A stretch of DNA of 52,378 bases from Paulinella micropora (lineage: Eukaryota > Cercozoa > Imbricatea > Euglyphida): contig BJOX01000067.1 of NCBI GenBank assembly GCA_009731375.1, forward strand, positions 814,091-866,468. The letters are read 5' to 3'. The notes beneath the pieces are model-generated. The model did not search any database, was not told where the DNA came from, and worked only from the letters and a program-made list of their open reading frames with translations. Made by a program: the position numbers and the translations under genes. Below, in pieces: positions 1 to 40,861 of this stretch; position 1 is the stretch's first letter; every line of letters starts with the position of its first letter.

Positions 1-163
1 CAATTTAGGCCTTGTCGCCAGTTCGATTCCCGTCGGTGTCACCAGTATTTTCATTGAACATACCGGTCTATTTCTGGACCAGTATTTTCATTGAACCTAC
101 CGGCCCGTCTGGAAGTGTTGGAACTGCCCTTGCGGGGGTGTCATTAGAGCTTATCGTCAATTC
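1..163 (+). mobile_element. tRNA-derived SINE, partial copy 1
   Basis: Starts inside the tRNA-like head (B box AGTTCGATTCC at 20-30, then GCC/TCACCA) and is cut by the gap at 164. Carries a 37-bp internal duplication (units from 41 and 78). Confidence 0.85.
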
Positions 164-455
164 NNNNNNNNNNNNNNNNNNNNNNNNNNNNNNNNNNNNN
201 NNNNNNNNNNNNNNNNNNNNNNNNNNNNNNNNNNNNNNNNNNNNNNNNNNNNNNNNNNNNNNNNNNNNNNNNNNNNNNNNNNNNNNNNNNNNNNNNNNNN
301 NNNNNNNNNNNNNNNNNNNNNNNNNNNNNNNNNNNNNNNNNNNNNNNNNNNNNNNNNNNNNNNNNNNNNNNNNNNNNNNNNNNNNNNNNNNNNNNNNNNN
401 NNNNNNNNNNNNNNNNNNNNNNNNNNNNNNNNNNNNNNNNNNNNNNNNNNNNNNN
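164..455. other. Assembly gap (292 N)
   Basis: Interrupts SINE copy 1. Confidence 1.
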
Positions 456-475
456 ATTATTATTATTATTATTAC

Positions 476-710
476 AATTTATGCCCTGTCGCCAGTTCGA
501 TTCCCGTCGGTGCCACCAGTATTTTCATTGAACATACCTGTCTATTTCTGGACCAGTATTTTCATTGAACATACCTGCCCGTCTGGAAGTGTTGGAACTG
601 CACTTGCGGGGGTGTCATTAGAGCTTATCGTCAATTCTTCGTACTCCCCTCACGGGTGAGACGATGGAGGCGCATGTGCAGAAATGCATCAGCCATTGAC
701 AGAGAAGCAA
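476..710 (+). mobile_element. tRNA-derived SINE, copy 2
   Basis: Head is truncated at the same point as copy 1; B box at 494-504. Body runs to CAGAGAAGCA and is followed by a TAT tail (711-783). Has the same 37-bp duplication (515-551 and from 552) as copy 1, so the two form a subfamily. Confidence 0.88.
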
Positions 711-783
<73 letters not shown>

Positions 784-1041
784 GCTTTTTTTTTTTTTCG
801 CGCAAGCACTGTTTTTAATAGAATACTTGCCACTCGTAGAACTGAGTGGGAAGAGATAAAAAATTAATTAGGCGTGGGGTCAAAAATGAAGTGAACCCAA
901 AGGCTTACTCGTCCACGCGGAAGCAAGCTAGGCAGGGGAAGAGGAAAAGGAATACGAAGAAGGAGAAGAGAGAGAAGCAAAGGAGGAGGGAGGAGGAGGA
1001 ATGGGAAGAAATAGAAAGAAAGAGAGAGAGAGAGAGTGAGA

Positions 1042-1091
<50 letters not shown>

Positions 1092-1216
1092 GAGAAAGAG
1101 AGAGAGAGAGAGGAAGAAACAGAGAAGGAACAGGAGGAGGAGGAGGAGGAAGAGGAGGGGAAGAAGAAGAAGAAGAAGAAGAAGAAGAAGAAGAAGAAGA
1201 AGAAGAAGAAGGTCTT

Positions 1217-30656
<29,440 letters not shown>

Positions 30657-30659
30657 CTA

Positions 30660-30667
30660 TGTATGTG

Positions 30668-30703
<36 letters not shown>

Positions 30704-30728
30704 TGTGTGTGTGTGCGTGTGTGTGTGT

Positions 30729-30763
<35 letters not shown>

Positions 30764-30783
30764 GAGAAAGGGGNNNNNNNNNN

Positions 30784-30814
<31 letters not shown>

Positions 30815-30939
30815 AGCTATGGAGATAATCCTGTCCGAACAAGATGAAACAAAGAGATATCTGTACACACACATACAGAAAACAGAAAACAAACAACATC
30901 AACCACGAAGACAACAAAAACAACAAAAACAATAACAAT

Positions 30940-30976
<37 letters not shown>

Positions 30977-31061
30977 ACGACGACGACGACACAACAACAA
31001 CAACAGCAGCAGCAGCAGCAACAACAACAACAACAACAACAAGGACAAAGACAAGAACAAG

Positions 31062-31093
<32 letters not shown>

Positions 31094-31674
31094 AAAGAAC
31101 AACGACGACGACGACGACAACAACAACAACAACGACAGCAGCAGCAGCAGCACCACCACCACCAACAACAACAACAGCAACAACAGCAACAACAACAACA
31201 ACAACGACAACAACAAGAGCTACTACTGCTACTATAACGACGACGAGGACGACGACAAGAACAACGACAAGAACAAAAACAATAACGGCAACAAGACCAA
31301 GAACAAGAACAAGAACAAGTGCAAGAACAAGAAGAACAAGAACAATTAGAACAAGAACAAGAACAAAAACAAGACTAAGAGTAAGAGTAAGAGTAAGAGC
31401 AAGAGTAAGAGAATAAGAATAAGAATAAGGATAAGAATAAGGATAAGAATAAGGATAAGAATAAGAATAAGAATAAGAATAAGAATAAGGATAAGGATAA
31501 GAATAAGAATAAGAATAAGAATAAGAATAAGAGTAAGAATAAGAATAAGAATACGAATAAGAATACGAATAAGAATAAGAATAAGAATAAGAATAAGAAG
31601 AAGAAGAAGAAGAATAAGAATAATAAGACAAAGAAGAAGAAGAAGAAGAAGAAGAATAATAATAATAATAATAA

Positions 31675-31705
<31 letters not shown>

Positions 31706-31975
31706 AAGAAGAAGAAGAAGAAGAAGAAGAAGAAGAAGAAGAAGAAGAAGAAGAAGAAGAAGAAGAAGAAGAAGAAGAAGAAGAAGAAGAAGAAGAAGAA
31801 GAAGGAGGAGAAGGAGAGGAGAAGGAGGAGAAGGAGAAGGAGAAGAAGACGAAGAAGAAGAAGAAGAAGAAGATGATGATGATGATGAAGAAGAAGAAAT
31901 AAAAGTATGAATAAGAATAAGAATAAGAATAAGAATAAGAATGAAAATGATAAGATTAGAAAAACATTCTATCTA
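30660..31975. repeat. GT, poly-G, CAA, AAGAAC, AAGAAT and GAA arrays between the two genes
   Basis: Intergenic space between the divergent genes, almost all simple repeat. 30810-30875 is unique: on the plus strand it opens MEIILSEQDETKRYL followed by GTACAC; on the minus strand it follows a strong acceptor (TGTGTGTGTACAG). It could be an exon of either gene; I cannot decide. Confidence 0.9.
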
Positions 31976-31979
31976 CCAT

Positions 31980-32345
31980 GTTTTACTCCATCTTACCCTA
32001 TCCTATCTTATGCTATCCTCTTATCCTTATCCTATCCTTATCCTATCCTCTTATCCTATCCTATCCTATCCTATCCTATCCTATCCTATCCTATCCTATC
32101 CTATCCCATCCTATCCCATCCTATCCTATCCTATCCTATCCTATCCTATCCTATATCCTATCTTATCCTAACCTGACTATTTCGTGTCTCTCTGTCTCTC
32201 TGTCTGCCTGTCTCCGTCTTTCTGTCTGTCTTTCTGTCTGTCTGTCTGTCTACCTATGTATCTGTCAGTCTGTCTTTTGGCCTAACGACGATATGCAAGA
32301 CTTACATGCTGTCTGTCTTTTGGCCTAACGACGATATGCAAGACT
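31980..32345 (+). repeat. TATCC pentamer array and a 47-bp duplication
   Basis: TATCC units to about 32170, then CTGTCTGT. CTGTCTTTTGGCCTAACGAC with GATATGCAAGACTTA occurs twice (from 32270 and 32313). Confidence 0.9.
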
Positions 32346-32430
32346 TATATGCATGATTTATTTTCTTTGCTATTTCTGTGTGCATGTCACTCTCAATTCA
32401 ATCAACACCTCAGGCTCATCGCTTGCCCAG

Positions 32431-32631
32431 TCTGGCAAGGTGAAGGTCTGGCTGGAAGGCCGCTGCTTCAAGGGCTTGAACGGCTTCAATTTCTTCGAGG
32501 AAGGCATCGCTTTAGAGACTCTGCTTTGCTCTAAAGGGAATTATTCCCTGCGACAGGAAAATGTGTTTGCCAGCGAAAGTCAAGTCAGTCACATTGTGAA
32601 AAGGAATAAAAGAAGAAGGATCAAAAAAGAG
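32431..32631 (+). CDS. Unknown plus-strand gene, exon a
   Basis: Acceptor TCGCTTGCCCAG (an earlier AG at 32413 is possible), donor AAAGAG|GTAAGA. 67 codons in phase 0, rich in varied residues, not repeat-derived: starts SGKVKVWLEGRCFKG and ends KRNKRRRIKKE. This is the most gene-like coding block on the plus strand. Confidence 0.65.
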
Positions 32632-33561
32632 GTAAGACAAGACGAGTTGACATAGTTGTGCGGTGTGCGGTGCCACTATTAAAATTCAAAATAACCATTT
32701 TCTGCGGATTTACCCTGAAACGCCAGGTAAATAGTGCCACAAAAAACCTGAAACCTGAGATCTGTGGGATTGGCGTAGGTGAAGAATATTCGCATCCGGT
32801 GGCCGCAATGACGCCCCAAGCTAAACGAATTCACCGATCGTTACGATGGATTTCCGGGGGCATGCCGCTCACTTTGAATCGGAGAACGTTCCACAATTGA
32901 GCATAGAACGTTCCAATCAGCATTGCCGTTGATGGGCGAGCAATGCAAGACAATCAAAATGAAGGCCGAGGGTTTGTGTTGCGTTGTTGTGGCGTTCAGT
33001 CGACTCGTTAACGCCCGAAGTACCCCTAGTTTCCTGACCCACTGACTTGACTTGTAATTTATCAGTTTTATCTTTTTCTTTTCTCGTTTCCTTGCCTTGC
33101 TTTGTTATCTTGAGAGTCAATCTTTTGGGCGCCTTGGTTTCGTGACCAAGCGAGACTCAACATTAGTAATTTGCAAGATCTATCTATTGCAAACTGATAA
33201 TATAATCCGCCACATCATGGTCGTCTCCATTTTTCGGACTTTCATTCGCCTGTAACGCAAGGTTGGCTGCGTTGCGCTGACGCACAATTCGATTCGAAAT
33301 CAGCTGTAAGTTCTAAAAGCGTGAGGGTGTTGGGAAACCGATGTTTTCGCGTCTCGGATATTCAGCCTACACTTTCTTGGCTACTATCTGCCCGTGTCTT
33401 CGCTTTTTCTTGGTGTTTTGCGTTCATTACTGTTCCTCTCGTCTGTCTTGTCTGGCCGCCCTGGCCATGTTTGCTGGCTGCTCTCTTTTTACCTTCGTTC
33501 TCTTCTATTGTTGGGTTCCCCGTCCATTCTCTCCTCGCTTCACCTCATCATCATCATGATC

Positions 33562-33626
<65 letters not shown>

Positions 33627-34277
33627 GAGGGGTGCACAGTATGGCACCCCACGGGAAGAGGTGGTTGGGCCTCTTCCCACTGGTTTCGAGGCTATGTCGT
33701 TGTGTTGGCTCCGAGGCTATGTTGTTGTGTTGGTTCCGAGGCTATGTTGTTGTGTTGGTTCCGAGGCTGTTGTTGTGTGGGTTCCGAGGCTATGTCGATG
33801 TGGGTTCTGAGGCTATGTTGTTGCGTTTGTTCCGAGGCCATGTCGTTGTGTTGTTGTTTATAAGACATACACCACGTGGGATCAAATGGGTATTTACATT
33901 CCGAGATCTAGGGGTGGTGACGGGTTTCGAGGCGTCCCAGACACTTACCACAAAACGTCCTCATGCACTGGCAGACCGCATGAAATGTCTGCTACCCTGT
34001 GAGTACCTCCATGCGGGACCTACCCAGTCTCGTGGAGCTCTCACGCGGGGAAGATCAATCATTTGTAGTTGATTTCCTGCAAGGTACCCGACACTGTGCG
34101 GGTAGTAGGGACTTCCTTTTGGGGCCTTCTATGCAGGATGGTTAGAGTCACTCTTCCCTCCCCAACATACTCACTGTAGTCCCTGTTGGGTCGAGGGATG
34201 GAGGCGCATGGCCCTCGGGCTCAGCCATGACAGATCAATATATATATTATTATTATTTATTATTATTATTATTATTA

Positions 34278-34316
<39 letters not shown>

Positions 34317-34317
34317 G

Positions 34318-34360
<43 letters not shown>

Positions 34361-34368
34361 CATTATTA

Positions 34369-34456
<88 letters not shown>

Positions 34457-35010
34457 CAGAACCACCATCATCAGCATCCTTATCTCCCATCCATGTGTGC
34501 TCACAGTGATGTCAATGCGTCGCTGGAGTTCTCGCTTGCATGCGCCATGGTTCCAACGTTTGCTCCACCGCACTCCCGTGCATTCCAAGGGGGCACAAGG
34601 TGCGAGGAAGAGAAATAAAAGGAGGAGAGAGAGAGAGATGAGAGAGAGAGAGAAGACAAGCTCTGTAGCAGTAATGATCTCTCTCTCTCTCTCTCCCTCC
34701 CCCCCCCCCCCCCCCCCCCCCCCCCCNNNNNNNNNNTCCTGGCGCTCAAAGAATGACAAGACAACAATATGCCAAAACAACTAAGAGAAGTCACAGGAAA
34801 AATAAAGAATCATCGCGGTCAAGAGCTATCAGGTGTGTGTGTGAGAGAGAGAGAGAGAGAGACTTTAAATGTTTGTCTGTTGTCCATGAACATGTATATG
34901 CTCTGTCTACACAGGTCGTTTGCGATCGAAAGGGAGAGCGTCAAGAGCTGTGATGAGACGAGCTGCAAGAGGTAGTTCACGCATAATTCTCTCTCTCTCT
35001 CTTTCTCTCT

Positions 35011-35070
<60 letters not shown>

Positions 35071-36015
35071 NNNNNNNNNNAACAACAACCACTACCGCAC
35101 CAACAATAAACAACACACAACTCTAGCATAGCCTGCAGGAGCGGGAGGTTGAGCGTTAAACAAACAACAGCAGCAAAGAGCAACGACAAAAAAGCGACAA
35201 CTCAAGCATGTCTGTTTGCTGTTTGCTTGTTACAGCAAATCTGAGTCGAAACAGACACGAGTGGAGTGTGCTTCATCTGCAGCAACTGTGGCAACCAACA
35301 TACAACTACCAGCTACTTCAGGTATGTTTGTATGTTATGTATGTTATAAATGTATGTATGTTATAAATGTCTGCATGTTATGTATGTATGTAGGTTATGT
35401 ATGTATGTATGCATACACAATCTGTGTATGTATGTATATGTATAGGCATTTTCGCAGACAGTCACTTTGATAATATACCTTCTGTCGTGGCTTCACGCTC
35501 CAACTCGTTCTCAAGCAATGAGGCTCGCCATCAGACCGTGAGTTTCTTGGTGCGTGAGGCCTTTTTCACTGGGAAAAATTGCGACCTTAGCAGGTATTGT
35601 TTTTCTCACCCCTGAGCTGGTGTAGGATAGGATAGGATAGGATAGGATGGGATAGGATAGGATAGATAGGATAAGGATAAGAGGTGCGTGAGGCCTTTTT
35701 CACTGGGAAAAATTGCGACCTTAGCAGGTATTGTTGTTTTCTCACCCCTGAGCTGGTGTTGTTGTTGTCGCTGTTGTTGCTGTGCATATATATTGTTTCG
35801 TATGTAGCTGGTATAATTATTCCAGCTCTCCCCCAAGCTGTGGTTCTGTTTGTATATTCATATGTATATGTATTTATGTTTTGTTTTTGTGCGTAGCTCC
35901 AAGTAATGCCAGCTCGTCTCCAAGCTATACTAGTCGCTCCTCAATGGACCATTCGTATGTATATACACACATACATATACGTTTACATTCGTGTGACGGT
36001 GTGTGTATATATATT

Positions 36016-36050
<35 letters not shown>

Positions 36051-36143
36051 ATATATTCTCCAAGCTATACTACTCGCTCCGCAGTGAACCATTCATATGT
36101 ATATACACACATACATAATATGTTTACATTCGTGTGACAGTTT

Positions 36144-36176
<33 letters not shown>

Positions 36177-36226
36177 TATTTATATTTATATATATACATG
36201 TATATATATATACATATATATATATG

Positions 36227-36264
<38 letters not shown>

Positions 36265-36279
36265 GTGTGTGTGTGTGTG

Positions 36280-36313
<34 letters not shown>

Positions 36314-36486
36314 TTGCGACTGCGATTGAAAATCTTCTTTCGCTTTTTTCATTTGATAGTATAATTAAGTACGATTTTTCTCTCATCTTTGTGTACAGGG
36401 ATGGCTCCCTTGGTGATGAGATAACGATTTCCTACAGGCGCGAGAGTCTTGGACCGCACACGTCAGTTACTCGCGTCCACACATAA
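32431..36486 (+). CDS. Multi-exon gene, 3' part, function not recognised
   Basis: Exon candidates on the plus strand with GT-AG borders: 32431-32631, 34752-34832, 34915-34971, 35236-35321, 35446-35537, 35897-35954 and 36399-36486 (stop TAA). Phases agree from the second to the fifth exon and from the sixth to the last; joins 1-2 and 5-6 need an exon I did not find. The protein goes from a mixed region (WLEGRCFKGLNGFNFF) through a basic stretch (VKRNKRRRIKKE, KRSHRKNKESSRSR) to a Ser-rich, disordered tail. I do not recognise a family. Basic clusters suggest a nuclear protein. Segments around exons 5 and 6 are duplicated. Confidence 0.6.
33624..34236 (+). mobile_element. 610-bp element between ATT arrays with a SINE-like 3' end
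   Basis: Ends GGATGGAGGCGCATGG, then GGCTCAGCCATGACAG and a TTA tail, closely matching the SINE 3' end. The interior includes a 24-bp minisatellite. No ORF of note and no tRNA head. Possibly a larger relative or a LINE-tail derivative. Confidence 0.45.
33684..33862 (+). repeat. 24-bp minisatellite
   Basis: About seven or eight imperfect units of GTTCCGAGGCTATGTTGTTG (plus 4 bases). Confidence 0.8.
34237..34465. repeat. TTA array
   Basis: Tail of the 33624-34236 element. 34466-34650 is unique sequence without a supported exon. Confidence 0.95.
34752..34832 (+). CDS. Unknown plus-strand gene, exon b
   Basis: 81 nt, leaves in phase 2 at ATCAG|GTGTGT. Encodes a basic segment ending KRSHRKNKESSRSRAI. 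The 5' border (CTCAAAG) is weak and next to a 10-base gap and a poly-C run. Confidence 0.45.
34915..34971 (+). CDS. Unknown plus-strand gene, exon c
   Basis: 57 nt, phase 2 in and out. Acceptor CTGTCTACACAG, donor AAGAG|GTAGTT. Encodes R-SFAIERESVKSCDETSCK. Confidence 0.6.
35236..35321 (+). CDS. Unknown plus-strand gene, exon d
   Basis: 86 nt, phase 2 in and 1 out. Acceptor TTGCTTGTTACAG, donor TTCAG|GTATGT. Encodes S-KSESKQTRVECASSAAT then VATNIQLPATS. Confidence 0.65.
35446..35537 (+). CDS. Unknown plus-strand gene, exon e
   Basis: 92 nt, phase 1 in and 0 out. Acceptor TATATGTATAG, donor GACC|GTGAGT. Encodes GIFADSHFDNIPSVVASRSN then SFSSNEARHQT. An alternative, later donor (TTAGCAG|GTATTG) would add about 19 residues; that region is duplicated at 35686-35760. 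Confidence 0.6.
35543..35760 (+). repeat. Tandem copy of exon e 3' flank
   Basis: A 75-bp block (GTGCGTGAGGCCTTTTTCAC to CCCTGAGCTGGTG) occurs at about 35549-35624 and 35686-35760. A GGATA pentamer array separates the copies. The second copy differs by a three-base insertion. Confidence 0.9.
35897..35954 (+). CDS. Unknown plus-strand gene, exon f
   Basis: 58 nt, phase 1 in and 2 out. Acceptor TTTTTGTGCGTAG, donor CATTC|GTATGT. Encodes PSNASSSPSYTSRSSMDH. A copy with changes lies at 36056-36105, followed by the same intron start. Confidence 0.6.
35910..36142 (+). repeat. Tandem copy of exon f and its intron start
   Basis: CTCCAAGCTATACTA through CATTCRTATGTATATACACA and on to TTTACATTCGTGTGACR occurs twice, about 146 bp apart, separated by TA repeats. 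The second copy has Q-to-A type changes in the coding part. Confidence 0.85.
36399..36486 (+). CDS. Unknown plus-strand gene, terminal exon
   Basis: 88 nt, phase 2 in, ends with TAA. Acceptor CTTTGTGTACAG. Encodes S-DGSLGDEITISYRRESLG then PHTSVTRVHT. Confidence 0.65.
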
Positions 36487-36515
36487 GGACACTTCTATTC
36501 AAGTCGATCTATTCA

Positions 36516-36818
36516 CACGAGCTTGTCGGGAAATCAGCCATCAAACGTGGGCGAATTCTCGAGACCCTTAAGTGGAGAAAATCCATGAAACTTTGAACTC
36601 ATTTTCCTCAATCAAAATGTTGAAATACCGGGATTCAGAGCACTTCATTTGAAAGCTCTGGACAAGAGCTTTCAAACGCAGGCTTTAGCATTCCCATGAC
36701 ACTGCAGGTTGACAGAAATTGTTGAGTTCAAAAGTTGGATTGTTGTCTCAATTCGACAATATCACGAGCATGTCGGGAAATCGGCCATCAAACGTGGGCA
36801 AATTCTCGAGACCCCTAA
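36516..36818. mobile_element. Foldback element flanked by 55-bp direct repeats
   Basis: Inverted arms (ACTTTGAACTCA near 36590; TTGAGTTCAAAAGT near 36722) around the central hairpin TTTGAAAGCTCTGGACAAGA-GCTTTCAAA (36648-36676). Outside are direct repeats: CACGAGC-TGTCGGGAAATC through ATTCTCGAGACCC at 36516-36570 and 36763-36815. Confidence 0.7.
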
Positions 36819-36819
36819 T

Positions 36820-39242
36820 CAAGATATGGTCAAAGTGTTGGAAAATGTTATCTTTATCATATAGATTCAGGTATGAATGCAGTTAGAAGATCGAAGAAAT
36901 GTTCATTCATTCATACATACATGCATTATGCATGATTGTACAAGGAAATGTATGCAATTTATTATTGTTTTATACTGTACTTTACATAAATAACACTCGT
37001 ATCAATATTAGTATCAATACTAACATTGATTATGATGCAACATAATGTTATATATAGATCATATATAGATATATATATATATATATCTAATATATATATG
37101 TATATATCATTTCATTCATATCATGCGGCGACGCTAATATCTATAATCACAAAACTTAAGTATACCACCTGCCACACAGGCGGGTCAGTGAGTATTGCAG
37201 TCGTAATATAATGTAGCTAGTTATGTTTGGGCAAATTTATTTTTTATGTAGCATGTAGAAATATGGAATTTTCACTCAATTTCTGTGACGAACGTTTCTT
37301 TGCTCCTACTGCATAATAATCATGATTATGATAATAGTAATAACATCAGCCATCATGTGTTTTGCTATCAGTCCTCCTCACCCTGGGGGCAATCAAACCT
37401 TTTTTTTTTTTTTTTTTTTTTTTTTTTGNNNNNNNNNNTTTTTTTTTTTTTTTTTTTTTTTTTCGTGCGTTTTCATTTAGCTTGTAGATTCACTTTTTGC
37501 ACTCTTTTTATTATTTTTTTACACTTCCCTATTGCAGTCTTTTAGTACCCTAAAAACGGGCGATCACGGCAAAAAAAGTTTCATCCCCATCCACCGAAGA
37601 AAACGGTCGAGTAACCAATTTTCTTCCCGTCCACCGCAAACTGGGGCATAACAAGTGACGCAAAGCGTCACGGCAATGCCCGAAGCGCACCGAACGAAAA
37701 GTTTGGTGGCACCAATGGCCAAACCAAGTGACGTAAAGACTTTACCTGACATGGATATGATTTATTTCCTGACTGGGAACCGGAAAAAGCGGTCAAGGGA
37801 AATAGAGTGTAGATATGGTGGAAAAAAGACAATAGTTAACATTTTCTTGAAAGCTAACCGGTAAAGGGAAATAAATTGATATGTTAACAGTAGTTGAAAA
37901 CGTAACAACTACAAGTTATGACAGTTGATAAATAAACGGAAAAGTCACAGTGAAGTATTAATAACGGAACTAAAAATAGAAGTTAAACTTGAAGTACTTC
38001 ATAAACTTGAAATATGTTTAACACAATGTTAATAATTCGGTCCGGTACGGTATTCATTCCGATAAGTTACAGCAGTATTTATAGTATTAACATTGCAGAC
38101 GGTCTGCAAAGACTTCCGTACGATGTCTTCGAAAACAGGACCGAGTCATCACGAATTCAATGCACTGACGGTGACTTTATTCGCCAACGAAGACAGGTAT
38201 CATACCGTGCTATACTTAGTAGTATTAATATATATCTTTGACCTCTTGCGACGACGGCTCCGATACAATTAGCACAACCGGGCCGCCTTATCCCGGCCAT
38301 GCGGATCATAAGTCACAAGTTTGCCAATCCGTCGAGTCTCTGTTTCCCGGCATTGACTTTTCCAAGGGCAAGTGAACATCAGCGATATTAATATTTCCTA
38401 GGCTCCGAGTCGCTGCCATTTGAACTGAAATCTGTCGTTCAAGTGACATTCTAGATATCCTGCTCGATTTTTGCCCGGCCAGTTTTTGGGACAACATTTC
38501 CCAGTCTGCATGGCTGATCTCATCGTAATCTTCTTGTGATGTTTTCAAGTGACTTTCTTGCCACCGTTTGGTTGCTCTTGGTCTGAATCTTCTGGCATTT
38601 CCGACTAGCTGGTTTACTGTGACAAGTCTTGTTCCGATCTACGTACTTTGATCGACAGCAACTACAAACGCAGAAAAAAATTTGACCGTGCCTTGCTTGA
38701 AATTCACAAATTATAAGTTACAAAATATTAATGTTTCTGCTTCACAGGGTTTGCTCGCCTCACACTCACGCCATCACCCGCTTTTTTCGAACTTTATTTT
38801 TTTTTCTAAGTTAACGAAAAAGAAACTTCATCCTTTTGCCCTTGCTATTTACAATGCAGTAATTTTCTTATCCAGCTGCGCAATTTCTGAACAATTCTTG
38901 AGTGTCCGGCTGCTCAATTCCAGACTGCAGAATTGGATAGGAAAAAGGAAGTTTGGACGTAACGTCAAAAAAGCGTAACGTCAAAAAGCGATCACGAACT
39001 AACTAACGAACTAACTAACGAAAAACAAATTCAAGGGTTTACGCGGAATAAAAAAAAGTTAGCTCGGGAGGTATGTGCCCTGCGGACCGACAAGAAGAAG
39101 AAGAAGAAGAAGAAGAAGAAGAAGAAGAAGAAGAAGAAGAAGAAGAAGAAGAAGAAGAAGAAGAAGAAGAAGAAGAAGAAGAAGAAGAAGGAGAAGAAGA
39201 AGCTTGGTGAGGAAATAGTCTTAGGGCATACGCTCGGCCGCC

Positions 39243-39329
<87 letters not shown>

Positions 39330-39330
39330 A
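36820..39330. other. Low-repeat region
   Basis: Mostly unique. Poly-T with a 10-base gap at 37400-37463; GTGACGCAAAGCGTCAC hairpin near 37655; unassigned minus-strand ORF at 38306; ACGTCAAAAAAGCG and AACTAACG short repeats at 38958-39020; GAA (39091-39200) and GA (39246-39325) arrays. A 98-codon plus frame at 38682-38978 has no splice or homology support. Confidence 0.6.
38306..38638 (-). CDS. Unassigned ORF of 110 codons, probably a terminal exon
   Basis: Open from an in-frame TAG at 38639-38641 to TGA at 38306-38308. The composition is normal, not repeat-derived: includes KRWQESHLKTSQEDYDEISH, SRISRMSLERQISVQMAATR. The upstream TAG could be the end of an acceptor (TACGTAG). No family recognised. 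It could also be a chance ORF, as it has no good donor-side partner here. Confidence 0.35.
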   Translation of the reverse strand: MGTRLVTVNQLVGNARRFRPRATKRWQESHLKTSQEDYDEISHADWEMLSQKLAGQKSSRISRMSLERQISVQMAATRSLGNINIADVHLPLEKSMPGNRDSTDWQTCDL

Positions 39331-39391
39331 AAAGACCATGTTCAAACTAAATTTGTTAACAGTAGAGTTTCAGCCTAAATTTTCTAACAGC

Positions 39392-39433
<42 letters not shown>

Positions 39434-39620
39434 GTTTGCCATGTTTTTCATGTGCTGCAGCAGGTCAGTTTCGCCTGTGTATGTATGTATGTATGTATGT
39501 ATGTATGTATGTATGTATATATATTTACCAGGTATAACGTAGCGTGTTTCCAACGGTAACCTAGTTGGCGCTCTACACGACAAAAACACATACATTACAT
39601 ACACACATACAATACATTAC

Positions 39621-39834
39621 ATATTACTGTGGACATTCAAGTGGCAAACTATCCAACTTTGATCTCATCGTTCTCCATCAAATCTAAGTGATACGACAAA
39701 TCTGAAGCCAGCATTGGAAAGCTTAGGACAAGAGCTTTCCAACGGTGTGCGCTGCATTTCCGTGTCTCAAATATTGATTGAGAAAGATGAGGTCAAAGTT
39801 TGAATGTTTTGCCACTTGAATGTCCACGTAATAT
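39621..39834. mobile_element. 214-bp foldback element, second family
   Basis: Terminal inverted repeats ATATTAC..GTGGACATTC, AAGTGGCAAA, then ACTTTGA-CTCAT on both arms. The centre is GGAAAGCTTAGGACAAGAGC-TTTCC. Different ends from the 213-bp family but the same architecture. Confidence 0.8.
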
Positions 39835-40146
39835 TTCTGTGTAGTACGCGCTTGGCGTTCTACACAGCAATACACAAATAATTATTACTAATGTATGTAT
39901 GTATGTAATGTATGTATGTAATGTATATATGTATGTAATGTATGTATGTATGTAATGTATGTATGTATGTATGTATGTAAACTAAGTAAATAATTTATAT
40001 TCTCAGCAGAAAAGTTCAAGGGGGGGGGGGGGGGGGGGGTGGCNNNNNNNNNNTAAAGACAAAATAAAGTATATATATACATACATATATACATATATAT
40101 ATATACATATATATATACATATATATATATACATATATATATATAG

Positions 40147-40191
<45 letters not shown>

Positions 40192-40394
40192 GACAAAATA
40201 AAGAGCTTCGGTAAGTACAATCTACAGCATATCATCAATAAAAATAAATACATAAATAAAATAGAAATCATAATAATCTCAGTTCTCAGCCAGATAAGAA
40301 AGAAAACCATAATAAATAGAATAAACACTGAGCAATAAAGAAGAAAAGTTGAGGTGGGTAGTGGCACCTTACCAAGGCAAAATAAATAGATTAA

Positions 40395-40650
40395 GTTATT
40401 GATCGATTGATCGATTGATTGATTGATTGATCGATTGATTGATCGATTGATTGATGGATCGATCGATCGATCGATTGATTGATTGATTGATCGATCGATT
40501 GATTGATCGATTGATTGATCGATTGATTAATCGATTGATCGATTCGATCGATTGATCGATTCATCGATTGATCGATCGATTGATTGATCGATTGATTGAT
40601 GGTTTATGATTGATCGATCGATCGATCGATCGATTGATCGATCGATCGAT

Positions 40651-40683
<33 letters not shown>

Positions 40684-40690
40684 CAAACAG
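40395..40690. repeat. TGAT/CGAT array
   Basis: About 295 bp of mixed GATT and GATC units. Stretches of CGAT are self-complementary. Confidence 0.95.
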
Positions 40691-40784
40691 AATAATCAAA
40701 ATTTTATCAATCAAATTCAGGAATGAATAGAATAACACCTTCGAATATCTGTCTGGTCGCGCTCAGACCCACACATCCTACATG

Positions 40785-40860
<76 letters not shown>

Positions 40861-40861
<1 letters not shown>

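Noticed and set aside
33321-33863. 180-codon plus-strand frame
   Set aside because: It crosses the TTA array and the 24-bp minisatellite; there is no splice or domain support and its hydrophobic part has no clear membrane topology pattern.
38682-38978. 98-codon plus-strand frame
   Set aside because: No homology I can recognise, no splice context, AT-rich composition as in the surrounding non-coding DNA.
40395-40690. GATC-rich array as a replication origin or methylation cluster
   Set aside because: That reading is for bacteria; here it is one more tetranucleotide array.
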